26,987 nucleotides of DNA from CAZLHO01 sp964559455 (lineage in GTDB: Bacteria; Krumholzibacteriota; Krumholzibacteriia; LZORAL124-64-63). Within the stretch, counting starts at the first letter, position 1. Every line of letters begins with the position of its first letter. Positions 1-7,454 of the stretch are shown one piece after another. The position numbers were made by a program, and so were the translations under genes. The notes beneath the pieces were generated by a model. It did no database searches, was not told where the DNA came from, and saw only the letters and a program-made list of their open reading frames with translations. Where the stretch lies: NCBI GenBank assembly GCA_964559455.1, contig CAZLHO010000043.1:1-26987 (forward strand), written 5' to 3'.

Positions 1-108
1 GGCGGCGCGATCACCGCCGACAGCGACCCGGAGGCGGAGCTGCGCGAAGCCGAGGACAAGGCCGCGGCCCTGCTGGCCGCCGTGGCCCGGGCCGACGCGA
101 CGGCCTGA
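1..108 (+). CDS. C-terminal end of a chorismate-binding enzyme (TrpE/PabB type), partial
   Basis: An open frame enters from the left edge and stops with TGA at 106-108; only the last 35 residues are in the window. They contain ADSDPEAE followed by a helix with DKAAALL. This matches the conserved end of the chorismate-binding family (anthranilate synthase component I, aminodeoxychorismate synthase PabB, isochorismate synthase), where a GI-V-A-DSDPxxE turn precedes the final helix. ADSDP fits TrpE or PabB better than MenF. These enzymes turn chorismate into anthranilate or aminodeoxychorismate in the cytoplasm. The gene ends 6 bases before the convergent tag gene. The family call rests on a short motif, and the exact member cannot be told from this fragment. 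Confidence 0.6.
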   Translation, partial: GGAITADSDPEAELREAEDKAAALLAAVARADATA

Positions 109-114
109 TCCCCC

Positions 115-681
115 TCAGGACAGTTCGGCGTGACGGAAGCAGTCGACGACGTGGTCGTTGACCATGCCGACGGCCTGCATGAAGGCGTAGCAGATGGTCG
201 GGCCCACGAAGCGGAAGCCGCGCCGCTTGAGATCGCGGCTCAGCGTCCGGGACAGAGGCGTCTCGGCGGGAAGGTCGGCCAGGCTCCGCCGGCGGTTCTG
301 CAGCGGCCGGCCGTCGACGAAATCCCAGAGGTAGTCCGCGAAGGAGCCGCGCTCGGCCTGCACGTCCAGGAAGGCGCGGGCGTTGCCGATCGCCGCCGCC
401 ACCTTCAGCCGGTTGCGCACGATGCCGGGATCGCGCAGCAGCGCCTCGCGGCGGGCGTCGTCGAAGCGGGCCACCAGCTCCGGATCGAAGCCCGCGAAGA
501 GGCGGCGGTAGTTCGGGCGCTTGCGCAGGATCGTCAGCCAGCTCAGGCCGGCCTGGGCGCCCTCGAGGATCAGGAACTCGAAGAGGGCGCGGTCGTCGCG
601 CAGGGGAACGCCCCACTCCTCGTCGTGATAGCGGATGTAGAGCGGGTCGTCGCCCGCCCACGCGCAGCGGGTGCGCGGCAT
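115..681 (-). CDS. tag: DNA-3-methyladenine glycosylase I
   Basis: Base-excision repair enzyme that removes 3-methyladenine from alkylated DNA. The 188-residue length is normal for Tag. The zinc site is complete: Cys6, His19 (in YHDEEWG), His177 and Cys181 (in NDHVVDC), matching Cys4/His17/His175/Cys179 of the E. coli enzyme. Glu40 in EGAQAGLSW is the base-recognition glutamate. Start choice: a GTG at 687 gives two more residues, but the GGAGG at 687-691 overlaps it. The ATG at 681 sits 5 bases downstream of that ribosome binding site and is preferred. The gene is divergent from troA, with its own promoter-like site at 738-766, and converges on the chorismate enzyme. Function is near certain. 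Confidence 0.95.
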   Translation of the reverse strand: MPRTRCAWAGDDPLYIRYHDEEWGVPLRDDRALFEFLILEGAQAGLSWLTILRKRPNYRRLFAGFDPELVARFDDARREALLRDPGIVRNRLKVAAAIGNARAFLDVQAERGSFADYLWDFVDGRPLQNRRRSLADLPAETPLSRTLSRDLKRRGFRFVGPTICYAFMQAVGMVNDHVVDCFRHAELS

Positions 682-712
682 GGCCACCTCCGGATGCGGG
701 ATGAGGCAGGGA

Positions 713-726
713 AGGCGCCGGCGCCT
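713..726. repeat. 14-bp perfect palindrome between tag and troA
   Basis: AGGCGCCGGCGCCT is exactly self-complementary. It lies between the proposed tag transcription start (about 731) and the tag start codon, some 60 bases upstream of the troA -10 box. It could be a repressor operator or form a small hairpin in the tag leader. In DNA this GC-rich such palindromes also arise by chance. Confidence 0.3.
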
Positions 727-737
727 CCTTCTGATCC

Positions 738-766
738 ATTCTAGCGCCGCCCGCCCCCTCGGTCAG
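738..766 (-). promoter_or_regulatory. Candidate tag promoter
   Basis: On the minus strand, CTGACC (-35, 761-766) is followed after 17 bases by TAGAAT (-10, 738-743). Matches to the sigma-70 consensus are 4/6 and 5/6. It would start transcription near 731, about 50 bases before the tag ATG. Confidence 0.4.
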
Positions 767-787
767 CCCCTTTCCGCCAGATCCGGG

Positions 788-815
788 TTGCCGCCCCGGG
801 CGGACCGGCTATGAT
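788..815 (+). promoter_or_regulatory. Candidate troABCD promoter
   Basis: TTGCCG (788-793) and TATGAT (810-815) are separated by 16 bases, 4/6 and 5/6 matches to the consensus. Transcription would begin near 822, leaving a leader of about 35 bases before the GTG at 857. No clear dyad resembling a Fur, Zur or MntR box overlaps it. Confidence 0.45.
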
Positions 816-856
816 GAATGCGGACGCGATCCTCTTCCGTCACGAAAGGAAACGCC

Positions 857-1831
857 GTGCGCGGCCGAACCACGACCCCCCGGGCCCCGGCCCTCGCGCT
901 CCTGGCCGCGACGCTGGCCTTCGTCTGCTGCGGCTGCGGCGACGGCGACCGGGAGCGGGACGACGGCCCGGCGGTGCGCGTCGTGGCCACCACGGGCATG
1001 GTGGCCGAACTGGCGCGGATGATCGGCGGCGATCGCGTCTCGGTGACCGGGCTGATGGGCCCGGGGGTCGACCCCCACCTCTACAAGGCCAGCGAGGGCG
1101 ACGTGCGCCGCCTGCAGGAGGCCGACCTGGTGCTCTACAACGGCCTGCACCTGGAGGCCCGCATGGGCGAGGTCCTGGAGAAGATGGACCGCTGGGTGCC
1201 CACGGTCGCGGTGGCCGCCTGCCTGCCGGCCGACACCCTGCTCGCGCCGGCCGAGTTCCGGGGCTCGCCCGACCCCCACGTCTGGTTCGACGTCGGCCTG
1301 TGGGCCGCCTCGACGCCCTGCGTCGAAAACGCGCTGGCCGAGGCCGACCCCGCGGGCGCCGCGGTCTACGCCGCCAACGCCGAGCGCTGCCGCGAGACGC
1401 TGGCCGCCCTCGACGCCTACGTCCGCGAGCGCGCGGCCGCCATCCCCGCCGAGAGCCGCGTGCTGGTCACCGCCCACGACGCCTTCAACTACTTCGGGCG
1501 CGCCTACGGCTTCGAGGTGCTCGGCCTGCAGGGCATCAGCACGGCCGCCGAGGCCGGCACCGCCGACGTCGCCGCCCTGGCCGCGACCATCGCCCGCCGC
1601 CGCATCCCGGCGATCTTCGTCGAATCTTCGGTGTCGCCGCGGGCCATCGAGGCCGTGCAGGCCGCCGTGCGCGCCCGCGGCTTCGCGGTGGGCATCGGCG
1701 GCCGGATCTACTCGGACGCCCTGGGCACGGCCGGCACGCCGGCCGGCGACTACGTCGGCATGGTCCGGCACAACATCGACACGATAGCGGCCGCCCTGGC
1801 TCCCGAAGCCGAGGCCGCCGCGGGGAGCTGA
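857..1831 (+). CDS. troA: Metal ABC transporter substrate-binding protein, TroA-like
   Basis: Envelope-anchored binding protein that captures Zn2+, Mn2+ or Fe2+ for the TroBCD importer. It has 324 residues. A hydrophobic N-terminus (about 11-23) runs into a cysteine cluster (C24, C25, C27), suggesting a lipoprotein, although the lipobox is not canonical. Four expected metal ligands are present: His74 (DPHLYKAS), His141 (DPHVWFD), His207 (TAHDAFNYFG) and Asp287 (YSDALG). Three His plus Asp is the TroA/ZnuA pattern, unlike PsaA-type proteins with Glu in third place. There is no His-rich loop as in many ZnuA proteins. The text around GLQGIST and DYVGMVRHNIDTI closely resembles Treponema TroA. 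Start: GTG 857 has GAAAGGA 6 bases upstream; an in-frame ATG at 818 would put 13 hydrophilic residues before the signal. Metal choice cannot be settled from sequence. Confidence 0.9.
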   Translation: MRGRTTTPRAPALALLAATLAFVCCGCGDGDRERDDGPAVRVVATTGMVAELARMIGGDRVSVTGLMGPGVDPHLYKASEGDVRRLQEADLVLYNGLHLEARMGEVLEKMDRWVPTVAVAACLPADTLLAPAEFRGSPDPHVWFDVGLWAASTPCVENALAEADPAGAAVYAANAERCRETLAALDAYVRERAAAIPAESRVLVTAHDAFNYFGRAYGFEVLGLQGISTAAEAGTADVAALAATIARRRIPAIFVESSVSPRAIEAVQAAVRARGFAVGIGGRIYSDALGTAGTPAGDYVGMVRHNIDTIAAALAPEAEAAAGS

Positions 1832-1836
1832 TCGCC

Positions 1837-2685
1837 ATGGCCGAAAACTCCTCCCGGAACGTCGCGGGCGACATCCACTCCGGCGCCGGTCTGGCCGTCG
1901 AAGTGGCCGACCTCACCGTGGCCTACCGCGACCGGCCGGTGCTCTGGGACATCGACCTGCAGGTGCCCCCCGGCGTGCTGATGGCCGTCGTCGGCCCCAA
2001 CGGGGCCGGCAAGACCACGCTGATCAAGGCCATCCTGGGGCTGGTGCCCGCCGCCGCGGGCAGGGTGACGATCCACGGCGGCTCCTACGCCAGGCAGAGG
2101 CGCCTGGTCGGCTACGTGCCCCAGCGGGGCAGCGTGGACTGGGACTTCCCGACCACCGCCCTGGACGTCGTCACGATGGGCACCTACCGCACCCTGGGCT
2201 GGGTGCGCCGCCCGGGGCGCCGCGAACGCGAGCGGGCCATGGCGGCGCTGGCCAAGGTCGAGATGCAGGATTTCGCCGGCCGCCAGATCAGCCAGCTCTC
2301 GGGCGGCCAGCAGCAGCGTGTCTTCCTGGCCCGCGCCCTGGTGCAGGAGGCGCAGGTCTACTTCATGGACGAGCCCTTCCAGGGCGTCGACGCCCGCACC
2401 GAGAAGGCGATCGTCGGCCTGCTCAAGGACCTGCGCGCCGAGGGCCGCACGGTGATCGTCGTTCACCACGACCTGCAGACGGTGCCCGACTACTTCGACT
2501 GGGTCACGCTGCTGAACGTGCGCTGCATCGCCTGCGGGCCCGTGCCCGAGGTCTTCACCGAGGAGAAGCTGCGCGAAGCCTACGGCGGCCGGGTCTCGTT
2601 CCTGGACCGCAAGGCGCCGCCGCCCGGCGAGGGCGGGCGGCGCGAGCCCGGCGACCACACCTCCATCGGACGCATCCGGCCGTGA
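1837..2685 (+). CDS. troB: Metal ABC transporter ATP-binding protein, TroB-like
   Basis: Cytoplasmic ATPase of the metal importer, 282 residues. Walker A GPNGAGKTT (53-61), Q-loop Gln96 (VPQRGSVDWDFP, typical of Mn/Zn/Fe family-3 importers), signature LSGGQ (154-158), Walker B ending MDEP (177-180) and H-loop His in VHHD (about 210) are all intact. An 18-residue polar N-terminal extension precedes the ABC domain. The C-terminal 30 residues after SFLDRK are proline-, glycine- and arginine-rich and look unstructured. The ATG follows GGGGAG by 9 bases and lies 5 bases after the troA stop, so the two are surely co-transcribed. Confidence 0.92.
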   Translation: MAENSSRNVAGDIHSGAGLAVEVADLTVAYRDRPVLWDIDLQVPPGVLMAVVGPNGAGKTTLIKAILGLVPAAAGRVTIHGGSYARQRRLVGYVPQRGSVDWDFPTTALDVVTMGTYRTLGWVRRPGRRERERAMAALAKVEMQDFAGRQISQLSGGQQQRVFLARALVQEAQVYFMDEPFQGVDARTEKAIVGLLKDLRAEGRTVIVVHHDLQTVPDYFDWVTLLNVRCIACGPVPEVFTEEKLREAYGGRVSFLDRKAPPPGEGGRREPGDHTSIGRIRP

Positions 2686-2698
2686 GGAGACGGCGGCC

Positions 2699-3820
2699 AT
2701 GGACCTGTTGAGCGCGCTGCTCACCGACTACACCCTGCGCATCGTCGCGCTGGGGGCCGCCGCCCTGGGCGCCGCCGCCGGCGCGCTGGGCGCCTTCGCC
2801 ATGCTGCGGCGGCAGAGCCTGCTGGGCGACGCCATCTCGCACGCCGCCCTGCCCGGCATCGTCCTGGCCTTCATGCTGACCGGCAGCAAGGCCCCGCTGG
2901 TCCTGGTGCTGGGCGCCGCCGTCGCCGGCTGGGCCGGCACCCTCTGCGTGATGGGCATCGTCCGCACGTCCCGCATCAAGACCGACAGCGCCCTGGGCCT
3001 GGTGCTCTCGGTCTTCTTCGGGCTGGGCATGGTCCTGCTCACCATCGTCCAGCGCAGCCCCGACGCCTCCCAGGCGGGGCTGGACCGCTTCCTCTTCGGC
3101 CAGGCCGCCGCCCTGATGACCCGCGACGTGGTCACGATCGCCGTTCTCGGCGGCGGGGCGATGCTGGCGCTGGCCCTGTTCTGGAAGGAATTCAAGCTCC
3201 TGGCCTTCGACCCCGCCTTCGCCGCCATCGACGGCCTGCCCGTGCGCGCGCTGGACACCCTGCTGACGGGCCTGATCGTGGTGGCCATCGTCATCGGCCT
3301 GCAGGCCGTCGGCGTCGTGCTGATGAGCGCGATGCTGGTGGCCCCCCCCGCCGCCGCCAGGCAGTGGACCGACCGCCTGGGCGCTATGGTGGCCCTGGCC
3401 GCGCTCTTCGGGGCCGCGGCCGGCGTGGCCGGCGCGGTGATCAGCAGCGCGGTCGCCCGCATCCCCACCGGACCGGCGATCGTGCTCTGCGCCGTCGCCC
3501 TGGTCGTCGTCTCGCTGCTGGCGGCCCCGAACCGGGGACTGGTCTGGCAGGAGATCCGCCGCCGGCGCAGCCGGCGCACCCTGCGCACCTCGGCGGTGCT
3601 CTGCGATCTCTACGCCCTGGCCCGCCAGCACGCCGACCCCCTGGACGCCGCGCACGGCGCGTCGGTGCTGCGGATCATGGGCGCCGGAGGAGTCGGCGGC
3701 AGCCTGGCCGAGCTGCAGCGGCGCGGCTGGGCCGAGCCCGCCGGCGGCGGCCGCTGGCGCCTGACCGAGGCCGGTCTCGCCGCCGCCCGTGAACACGAGG
3801 GGGAGGAACTGCCGTGCTGA
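2699..3820 (+). CDS. troC: Metal ABC transporter permease, TroC-like, with winged-helix-like tail
   Basis: Inner-membrane channel subunit of the ABC-3 family, 373 residues. The membrane part (about 13-277) carries the family signature GDAISHAALPG (43-53), the WKEFKLLAFD loop (162-171) and GVVLMSAMLVAPPAAA (205-220). Usual ABC-3 permeases end near residue 280. Here a basic linker RRRRSRR (287-293) leads to a soluble domain of about 80 residues. It has several predicted helices, then a wing-like stretch RWRLTEAGL (352-360), reminiscent of DtxR/MarR-type winged helices. TroD has a similar tail. ATG at 2699 follows GAGGAGA. The gene starts 13 bases after troB and its end overlaps troD by 7 bases. 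The tail's role, sensor or regulator, is inferred. Confidence 0.9.
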   Translation: MDLLSALLTDYTLRIVALGAAALGAAAGALGAFAMLRRQSLLGDAISHAALPGIVLAFMLTGSKAPLVLVLGAAVAGWAGTLCVMGIVRTSRIKTDSALGLVLSVFFGLGMVLLTIVQRSPDASQAGLDRFLFGQAAALMTRDVVTIAVLGGGAMLALALFWKEFKLLAFDPAFAAIDGLPVRALDTLLTGLIVVAIVIGLQAVGVVLMSAMLVAPPAAARQWTDRLGAMVALAALFGAAAGVAGAVISSAVARIPTGPAIVLCAVALVVVSLLAAPNRGLVWQEIRRRRSRRTLRTSAVLCDLYALARQHADPLDAAHGASVLRIMGAGGVGGSLAELQRRGWAEPAGGGRWRLTEAGLAAAREHEGEELPC

Positions 3821-4941
3821 GCCCCCAGTTCGAGATCCAGATCATCGCCGCCCTGGCCGCCGTCGCCTGCGCCCTCTGCGGCGTCTTCCTGGTGCTGCGG
3901 CGCATGGCCATGCTCTCGGATGCGATCAGCCACTCCATCCTGCTGGGCATCGTGCTGGCCTTCTTCGTCACCCGCGACCTGACCTCCCCCCTGCTCGTGG
4001 TCGCCGCGGCGCTGACCGGCGTGGCCACCGTCGCCCTGGTCGAGCTGCTTCACCGCACCGGGCGCGTGCGCGAGGACGCGGCCATCGGCCTGGTCTTCCC
4101 CGCGCTCTTCAGCGCCGGCGTGATCCTGATCACGCGCTTCGCCGGCGACGTCCACCTGGACACCGACGCCGTGCTGCTGGGCGAGCTGGCCTTCGCCCCC
4201 TTCGACCGGCTGGTCCTGGGCGGAGTCGACGTCGGGCCGCGCACGCTGTGGCTGATGGCCGGGGTGCTGGCGGGCGACGCGCTGCTGCTGGCCCTCTTCT
4301 TCAAGGAGCTGAAGCTGGCCACCTTCGACGCCGGCCTGGCCGCGTCGCTGGGCTTCGCGCCGGTGCTGGTGCACTACGGCCTGATGACCGCGGTGTCGGT
4401 GACCGCGGTCAGCGCCTTCGACGCCGTGGGGCTGATCCTGGTCGTCGCTTTGATGGTCGGTCCCCCGGCGACGGCCTACCTGCTGACCGACCGCCTGGGC
4501 CGCATGGTGGGCCTGAGCGCTCTCTTCGGGATCGCGGCGGCGGTGGGAGGATACTGGCTGGCGCACGCCCTGGACGCGTCGATCGCCGGGTCGATGGCGG
4601 TGGTCGTGGGGCTGCTCTTCGCGACGACCCTGGCGGCGGCGCCCGGTCGCGGCCTGTGGGCCCAGGCCATGCGGCGGCGGCGGCAGCGCGACGAGTTCGC
4701 CCTGGCCACCCTGGCGATCCACCTCGGCCAGCACGAATCCGGCCCCGAGGCCGCCGAGGAATGCCATCCCGACCGGCTGCACTACCACCTGCGCTGGGAG
4801 CGCGGGAGGACGGCCGAGGTCGTGGAGCTGGCGTTGCGCCGCGAACTGGCGACGCGCGACGACGACCGCCTGCGCCTGACCGCCGCCGGACGCGAGACCG
4901 CCCGCCAGGCCTTCGCCCGCGAGCGCGGCCTGCGCGCCTGA
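3814..4941 (+). CDS. troD: Metal ABC transporter permease, TroD-like, with winged-helix-like tail
   Basis: Second ABC-3 membrane subunit, 375 residues, presumably pairing with TroC. The family signature DAISHSILLGIVLAF is at 36-50, FFKELKLATFD at 162-172 and LILVVALMVGPPAT at 207-220. The membrane part ends near 277, then RRRRQR (287-292) introduces a tail of about 80 residues ending RLRLTAAGRETAR (352-364), which aligns with RWRLTEAGL of TroC. The tail also has His303, His307, His318, His323, His325 and Cys317, possible metal ligands. GTG at 3814 overlaps the troC end, with GAGGAA upstream, indicating translational coupling. It stops one base before the convergent aminopeptidase stop, leaving no room for a terminator between them. 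No DtxR-type repressor gene follows, unlike Treponema troABCDR. Confidence 0.9.
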   Translation: MLSPQFEIQIIAALAAVACALCGVFLVLRRMAMLSDAISHSILLGIVLAFFVTRDLTSPLLVVAAALTGVATVALVELLHRTGRVREDAAIGLVFPALFSAGVILITRFAGDVHLDTDAVLLGELAFAPFDRLVLGGVDVGPRTLWLMAGVLAGDALLLALFFKELKLATFDAGLAASLGFAPVLVHYGLMTAVSVTAVSAFDAVGLILVVALMVGPPATAYLLTDRLGRMVGLSALFGIAAAVGGYWLAHALDASIAGSMAVVVGLLFATTLAAAPGRGLWAQAMRRRRQRDEFALATLAIHLGQHESGPEAAEECHPDRLHYHLRWERGRTAEVVELALRRELATRDDDRLRLTAAGRETARQAFARERGLRA

Positions 4942-4942
4942 C

Positions 4943-6322
4943 TCAGCTCAGCATCACGTTCTCGATCTCCTCGGGATTCTTCAGGATCGGATCGCCCAAC
5001 ACGCGCGCGCCGTCCTCGGTGATCAGCACGTCGTCCTCGATGCGCACGCCCCCGAAGCCGCGGTACGGCTCCAGCTTCCCGTAGTCGATGAATTCCGCGT
5101 GGCGCTTCTCGGCGGCCCAGCGGTCGATCAGCGGCTGGACGAAGTAGACCCCCGGTTCGACCGTGATCACGAAGCCCGGCTCCAGGCGGCGGGCCAGGCG
5201 CAGGAAGTTCAGGCCGAACTGCTCGCTGCGCTTCGCTCCCTCGTCGTAGCCGACGACGTCGCCCAGGTCCTCCATGTCGTGCACGTCCAGGCCGAGCATG
5301 TGCCCGATGCCGTGGGGGAAGAAGAGGGCGTGCGCGCCGGCGGCCACCGCCTCCTCGACGTCGCCCTTCATCAGGCCGAGATCCTTCATGCCGACGGCCA
5401 CGGTGCGCGCCGCCGCCAGGTGGACCGCCAGGTTCGTGGCGTGCTCCGAGGCCTTGGCGATCGCCGCCTCCTGCGCCATGAGCACGACGTCGTAGATCTC
5501 GCGCTGCCGCTGCGAGAAGACGCCCGCCACGGGGAAGGTGCGCGTGATGTCGGAGGCGTAGCCCAGGGGCGACTCGGCGCCGCTGTCGATCAGCAGCAGG
5601 TCGCCCTTGGCCAGCGTGTTGTCGTAGGTCTCGTTGTGCAGGACCTCGCCGCGCACCGACACGATGGGCGGGAAGGACTGGGCCCGCCGCGAGAGCAGCG
5701 CCACCCCCTGCATCATCGCCACGACCTCCGCCTCGCCGCGACCCGGCTGGATCATGTTCAGGGCCGACAGGTACATCTGGCCGGTCACCTTCAGCGCGTT
5801 CTCGATCTGCAGCACTTCATCGTCGGTCTTGTGGTTGCGCAGGTCGGCCACGGCCTTGGCCAGCCCGGGCGACGCGGCGGCCGCCACCTCGCCGGGCGCC
5901 AGGCCCAGCAGGTCGGCCAGGAACTGCCGGTTGTCCGCCCGGTACGGCGGCAGGAAGTGCACGCGCACCCCCTCCTCGCGCGCGCGGGCCAGGATGTCGA
6001 CGAGGTCGCTCATCGCCCGGGTCTCGCCCACCCCGGCGTCCGCCGCCACCTCGGCGAGCGTGGGGCCGGGCCCGCTCCAGACGACGTCGTCGGGATCGGG
6101 GGCGGGACCGCAGAGCAGCTCGAAGCCCTCGGGCAGCAGCAGGGCGGCCAGGCCGGCGCGGGCGGCGCCGACGAAGTAGAGGAAATGCGAGTCCTGCCGG
6201 AAGGGATAGATGTTGGCCGCGTAGTTGCGCGGGGCGTCGTTGTTGCCGAGCAGCAGGATGATGCCGTCGGGAACGGCGACGCGCAGGGCGCGGCGGCGGG
6301 CCTGGTAGAGAGCGGTGTCCAT
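4943..6322 (-). CDS. pepP: Xaa-Pro aminopeptidase (M24B)
   Basis: Cytoplasmic metallopeptidase releasing the N-terminal residue before proline, 459 residues. The N-terminal AMP_N domain (about 1-150) includes RQDSHFLYFVG. The C-terminal pita-bread domain holds the five dinuclear metal ligands: Asp246 (LLIDSG), Asp258 (SDITRTFP), His341 (HGIGHMLGL), Glu389 (TVEPGVYF) and Glu429 (RIEDDVLI). LDVHD supplies the substrate-binding histidine. Loop 350-385 (EDLGDVVGYDEG...) is longer than in the E. coli enzyme and resembles Gram-positive and prolidase-like members. The ATG follows GGGAGGAAG by a few bases. It lies 39 bases downstream of modC on the same strand, so read-through from mod is possible, though no functional link is obvious. 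Confidence 0.93.
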   Translation of the reverse strand: MDTALYQARRRALRVAVPDGIILLLGNNDAPRNYAANIYPFRQDSHFLYFVGAARAGLAALLLPEGFELLCGPAPDPDDVVWSGPGPTLAEVAADAGVGETRAMSDLVDILARAREEGVRVHFLPPYRADNRQFLADLLGLAPGEVAAAASPGLAKAVADLRNHKTDDEVLQIENALKVTGQMYLSALNMIQPGRGEAEVVAMMQGVALLSRRAQSFPPIVSVRGEVLHNETYDNTLAKGDLLLIDSGAESPLGYASDITRTFPVAGVFSQRQREIYDVVLMAQEAAIAKASEHATNLAVHLAAARTVAVGMKDLGLMKGDVEEAVAAGAHALFFPHGIGHMLGLDVHDMEDLGDVVGYDEGAKRSEQFGLNFLRLARRLEPGFVITVEPGVYFVQPLIDRWAAEKRHAEFIDYGKLEPYRGFGGVRIEDDVLITEDGARVLGDPILKNPEEIENVMLS

Positions 6323-6361
6323 GACTTCCTCCCGGATATGGCGCCGGGCGACCCGGCGGAA

Positions 6362-7453
6362 TCAGAGCCGATGCACGCGCAGGGCGTGGGCCTTGAAGAG
6401 GCAGAGGACCGGGGCGCCGGGGCGCAGGCCGAGGTCGCGGGCAGCCCGGGGCGTGACCTCGGCCACCAGCCTCGCGCCCACGTCCACCTGCACCATCACC
6501 GTCGCGCCCGCGGCGTCGACGGCGGTCACCCGGCCGGGCAACTGGTTCTGGATCGAGAAGCCGGCCAGCGCCTCCCCGGCCAGGGCCACGTCGCGGGGCG
6601 GCAGCACCGCCTGCACGCGCGCCCCCTCAGGATGGTCCATCAGCGGTCCCCTGACAACCGCGAAGCCCTCCGGTCCCGCCGTCTCCAGGGTCATGCAGGT
6701 CACGCCGTCGTCGGGCTCGTGGCCCGAGACCCGCGCCGTGAAGACGTTGACGAATTCCGACTCGCGCAGCAGCCGGCCCGCCGCGGGTTCGCGCATCACG
6801 ATTTCCGGCGAGCCCCGGCCCAGCAGCCGGCCCCCGTCCAGCACGACCAGGCGGTCGGCCAGGCGCAGCACCTCCTCCAGGTCGTGGCTGACGAGGATCG
6901 TCGGCACGCCGATGCGCTCGACGACCCGGCGCAGCAGGGGCATGATGCGCTCGCGGCGCGGCCGGTCCAGCGAGGCCAGAGGCTCGTCCAGCAGCAGCAG
7001 CCGCGGCGCCCCCAGCAGGGCCCTGGCCAGGGCCACGCGCTGGCGCTCGCCGCCGGAGAGTCCCGCCACGGGACGGTCCATGAGTCCGCCGATCTCCAGC
7101 AGGTCCAGGACCTCTGCGGCGGGCGGGGCCTTCGCTCCCCGCGGCGCCAGCCGCGACGCGTAGCGCAGGTTCCCGGCCACGGTCAGGTGGGGAAAGAGCC
7201 GCCCGTCCTGGAAGACGAGTCCGATGCGGCGGCGATGCGGCGGGACCCAGATCCCCTGCTTCGTGTCGCAGAGCACGTCGCCGTCGAGAACGATCCGGCC
7301 CGCGTCGGGACGGGCCAGCCCCGCCACCAGGTGCAGCAGCGTGGACTTGCCGGCGCCCGAGGAACCGAAGAGGCCCGTCGCCCCGTCCTCGATCTCGGTG
7401 CGCATCTCCATGCGGAAGCGGTCGCGTTCGAGACGCAGGTCCAGCCACAGCAT
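6362..7453 (-). CDS. modC: Molybdate ABC transporter ATP-binding protein
   Basis: ATPase of the molybdate (or tungstate) importer, 363 residues. Walker A GSSGAGKST (30-38), Q-loop Gln82 in VFQDGRLFPHL (typical of ModC), signature LSGGE (132-136), Walker B LLLLDEP (152-158) and H-loop His190 (VSHDLEEV) are present. The C-terminal MOP/TOBE domain (about 285-363) begins SIQNQLPGRV and binds oxyanion for regulation. Start: a GTG at 7462 would add three residues, but the G-rich ribosome site abuts it. The ATG at 7453 gives MLWLDL, which aligns with the E. coli ModC start, and follows the modB stop by one base. Third gene of modABC; no ModE gene or obvious ModE box was seen. Confidence 0.95.
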   Translation of the reverse strand: MLWLDLRLERDRFRMEMRTEIEDGATGLFGSSGAGKSTLLHLVAGLARPDAGRIVLDGDVLCDTKQGIWVPPHRRRIGLVFQDGRLFPHLTVAGNLRYASRLAPRGAKAPPAAEVLDLLEIGGLMDRPVAGLSGGERQRVALARALLGAPRLLLLDEPLASLDRPRRERIMPLLRRVVERIGVPTILVSHDLEEVLRLADRLVVLDGGRLLGRGSPEIVMREPAAGRLLRESEFVNVFTARVSGHEPDDGVTCMTLETAGPEGFAVVRGPLMDHPEGARVQAVLPPRDVALAGEALAGFSIQNQLPGRVTAVDAAGATVMVQVDVGARLVAEVTPRAARDLGLRPGAPVLCLFKAHALRVHRL

Positions 7454-7454
7454 C

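Noticed and set aside
682..687. GTG start for tag
   Set aside because: The GGAGG ribosome site overlaps it; the ATG at 681 has correct spacing.
2555..4788. Two long minus-strand frames opposite troC and troD
   Set aside because: They are Gln/Gly/His/Asp-rich complements of membrane-protein codons and carry no motifs or credible ribosome sites.
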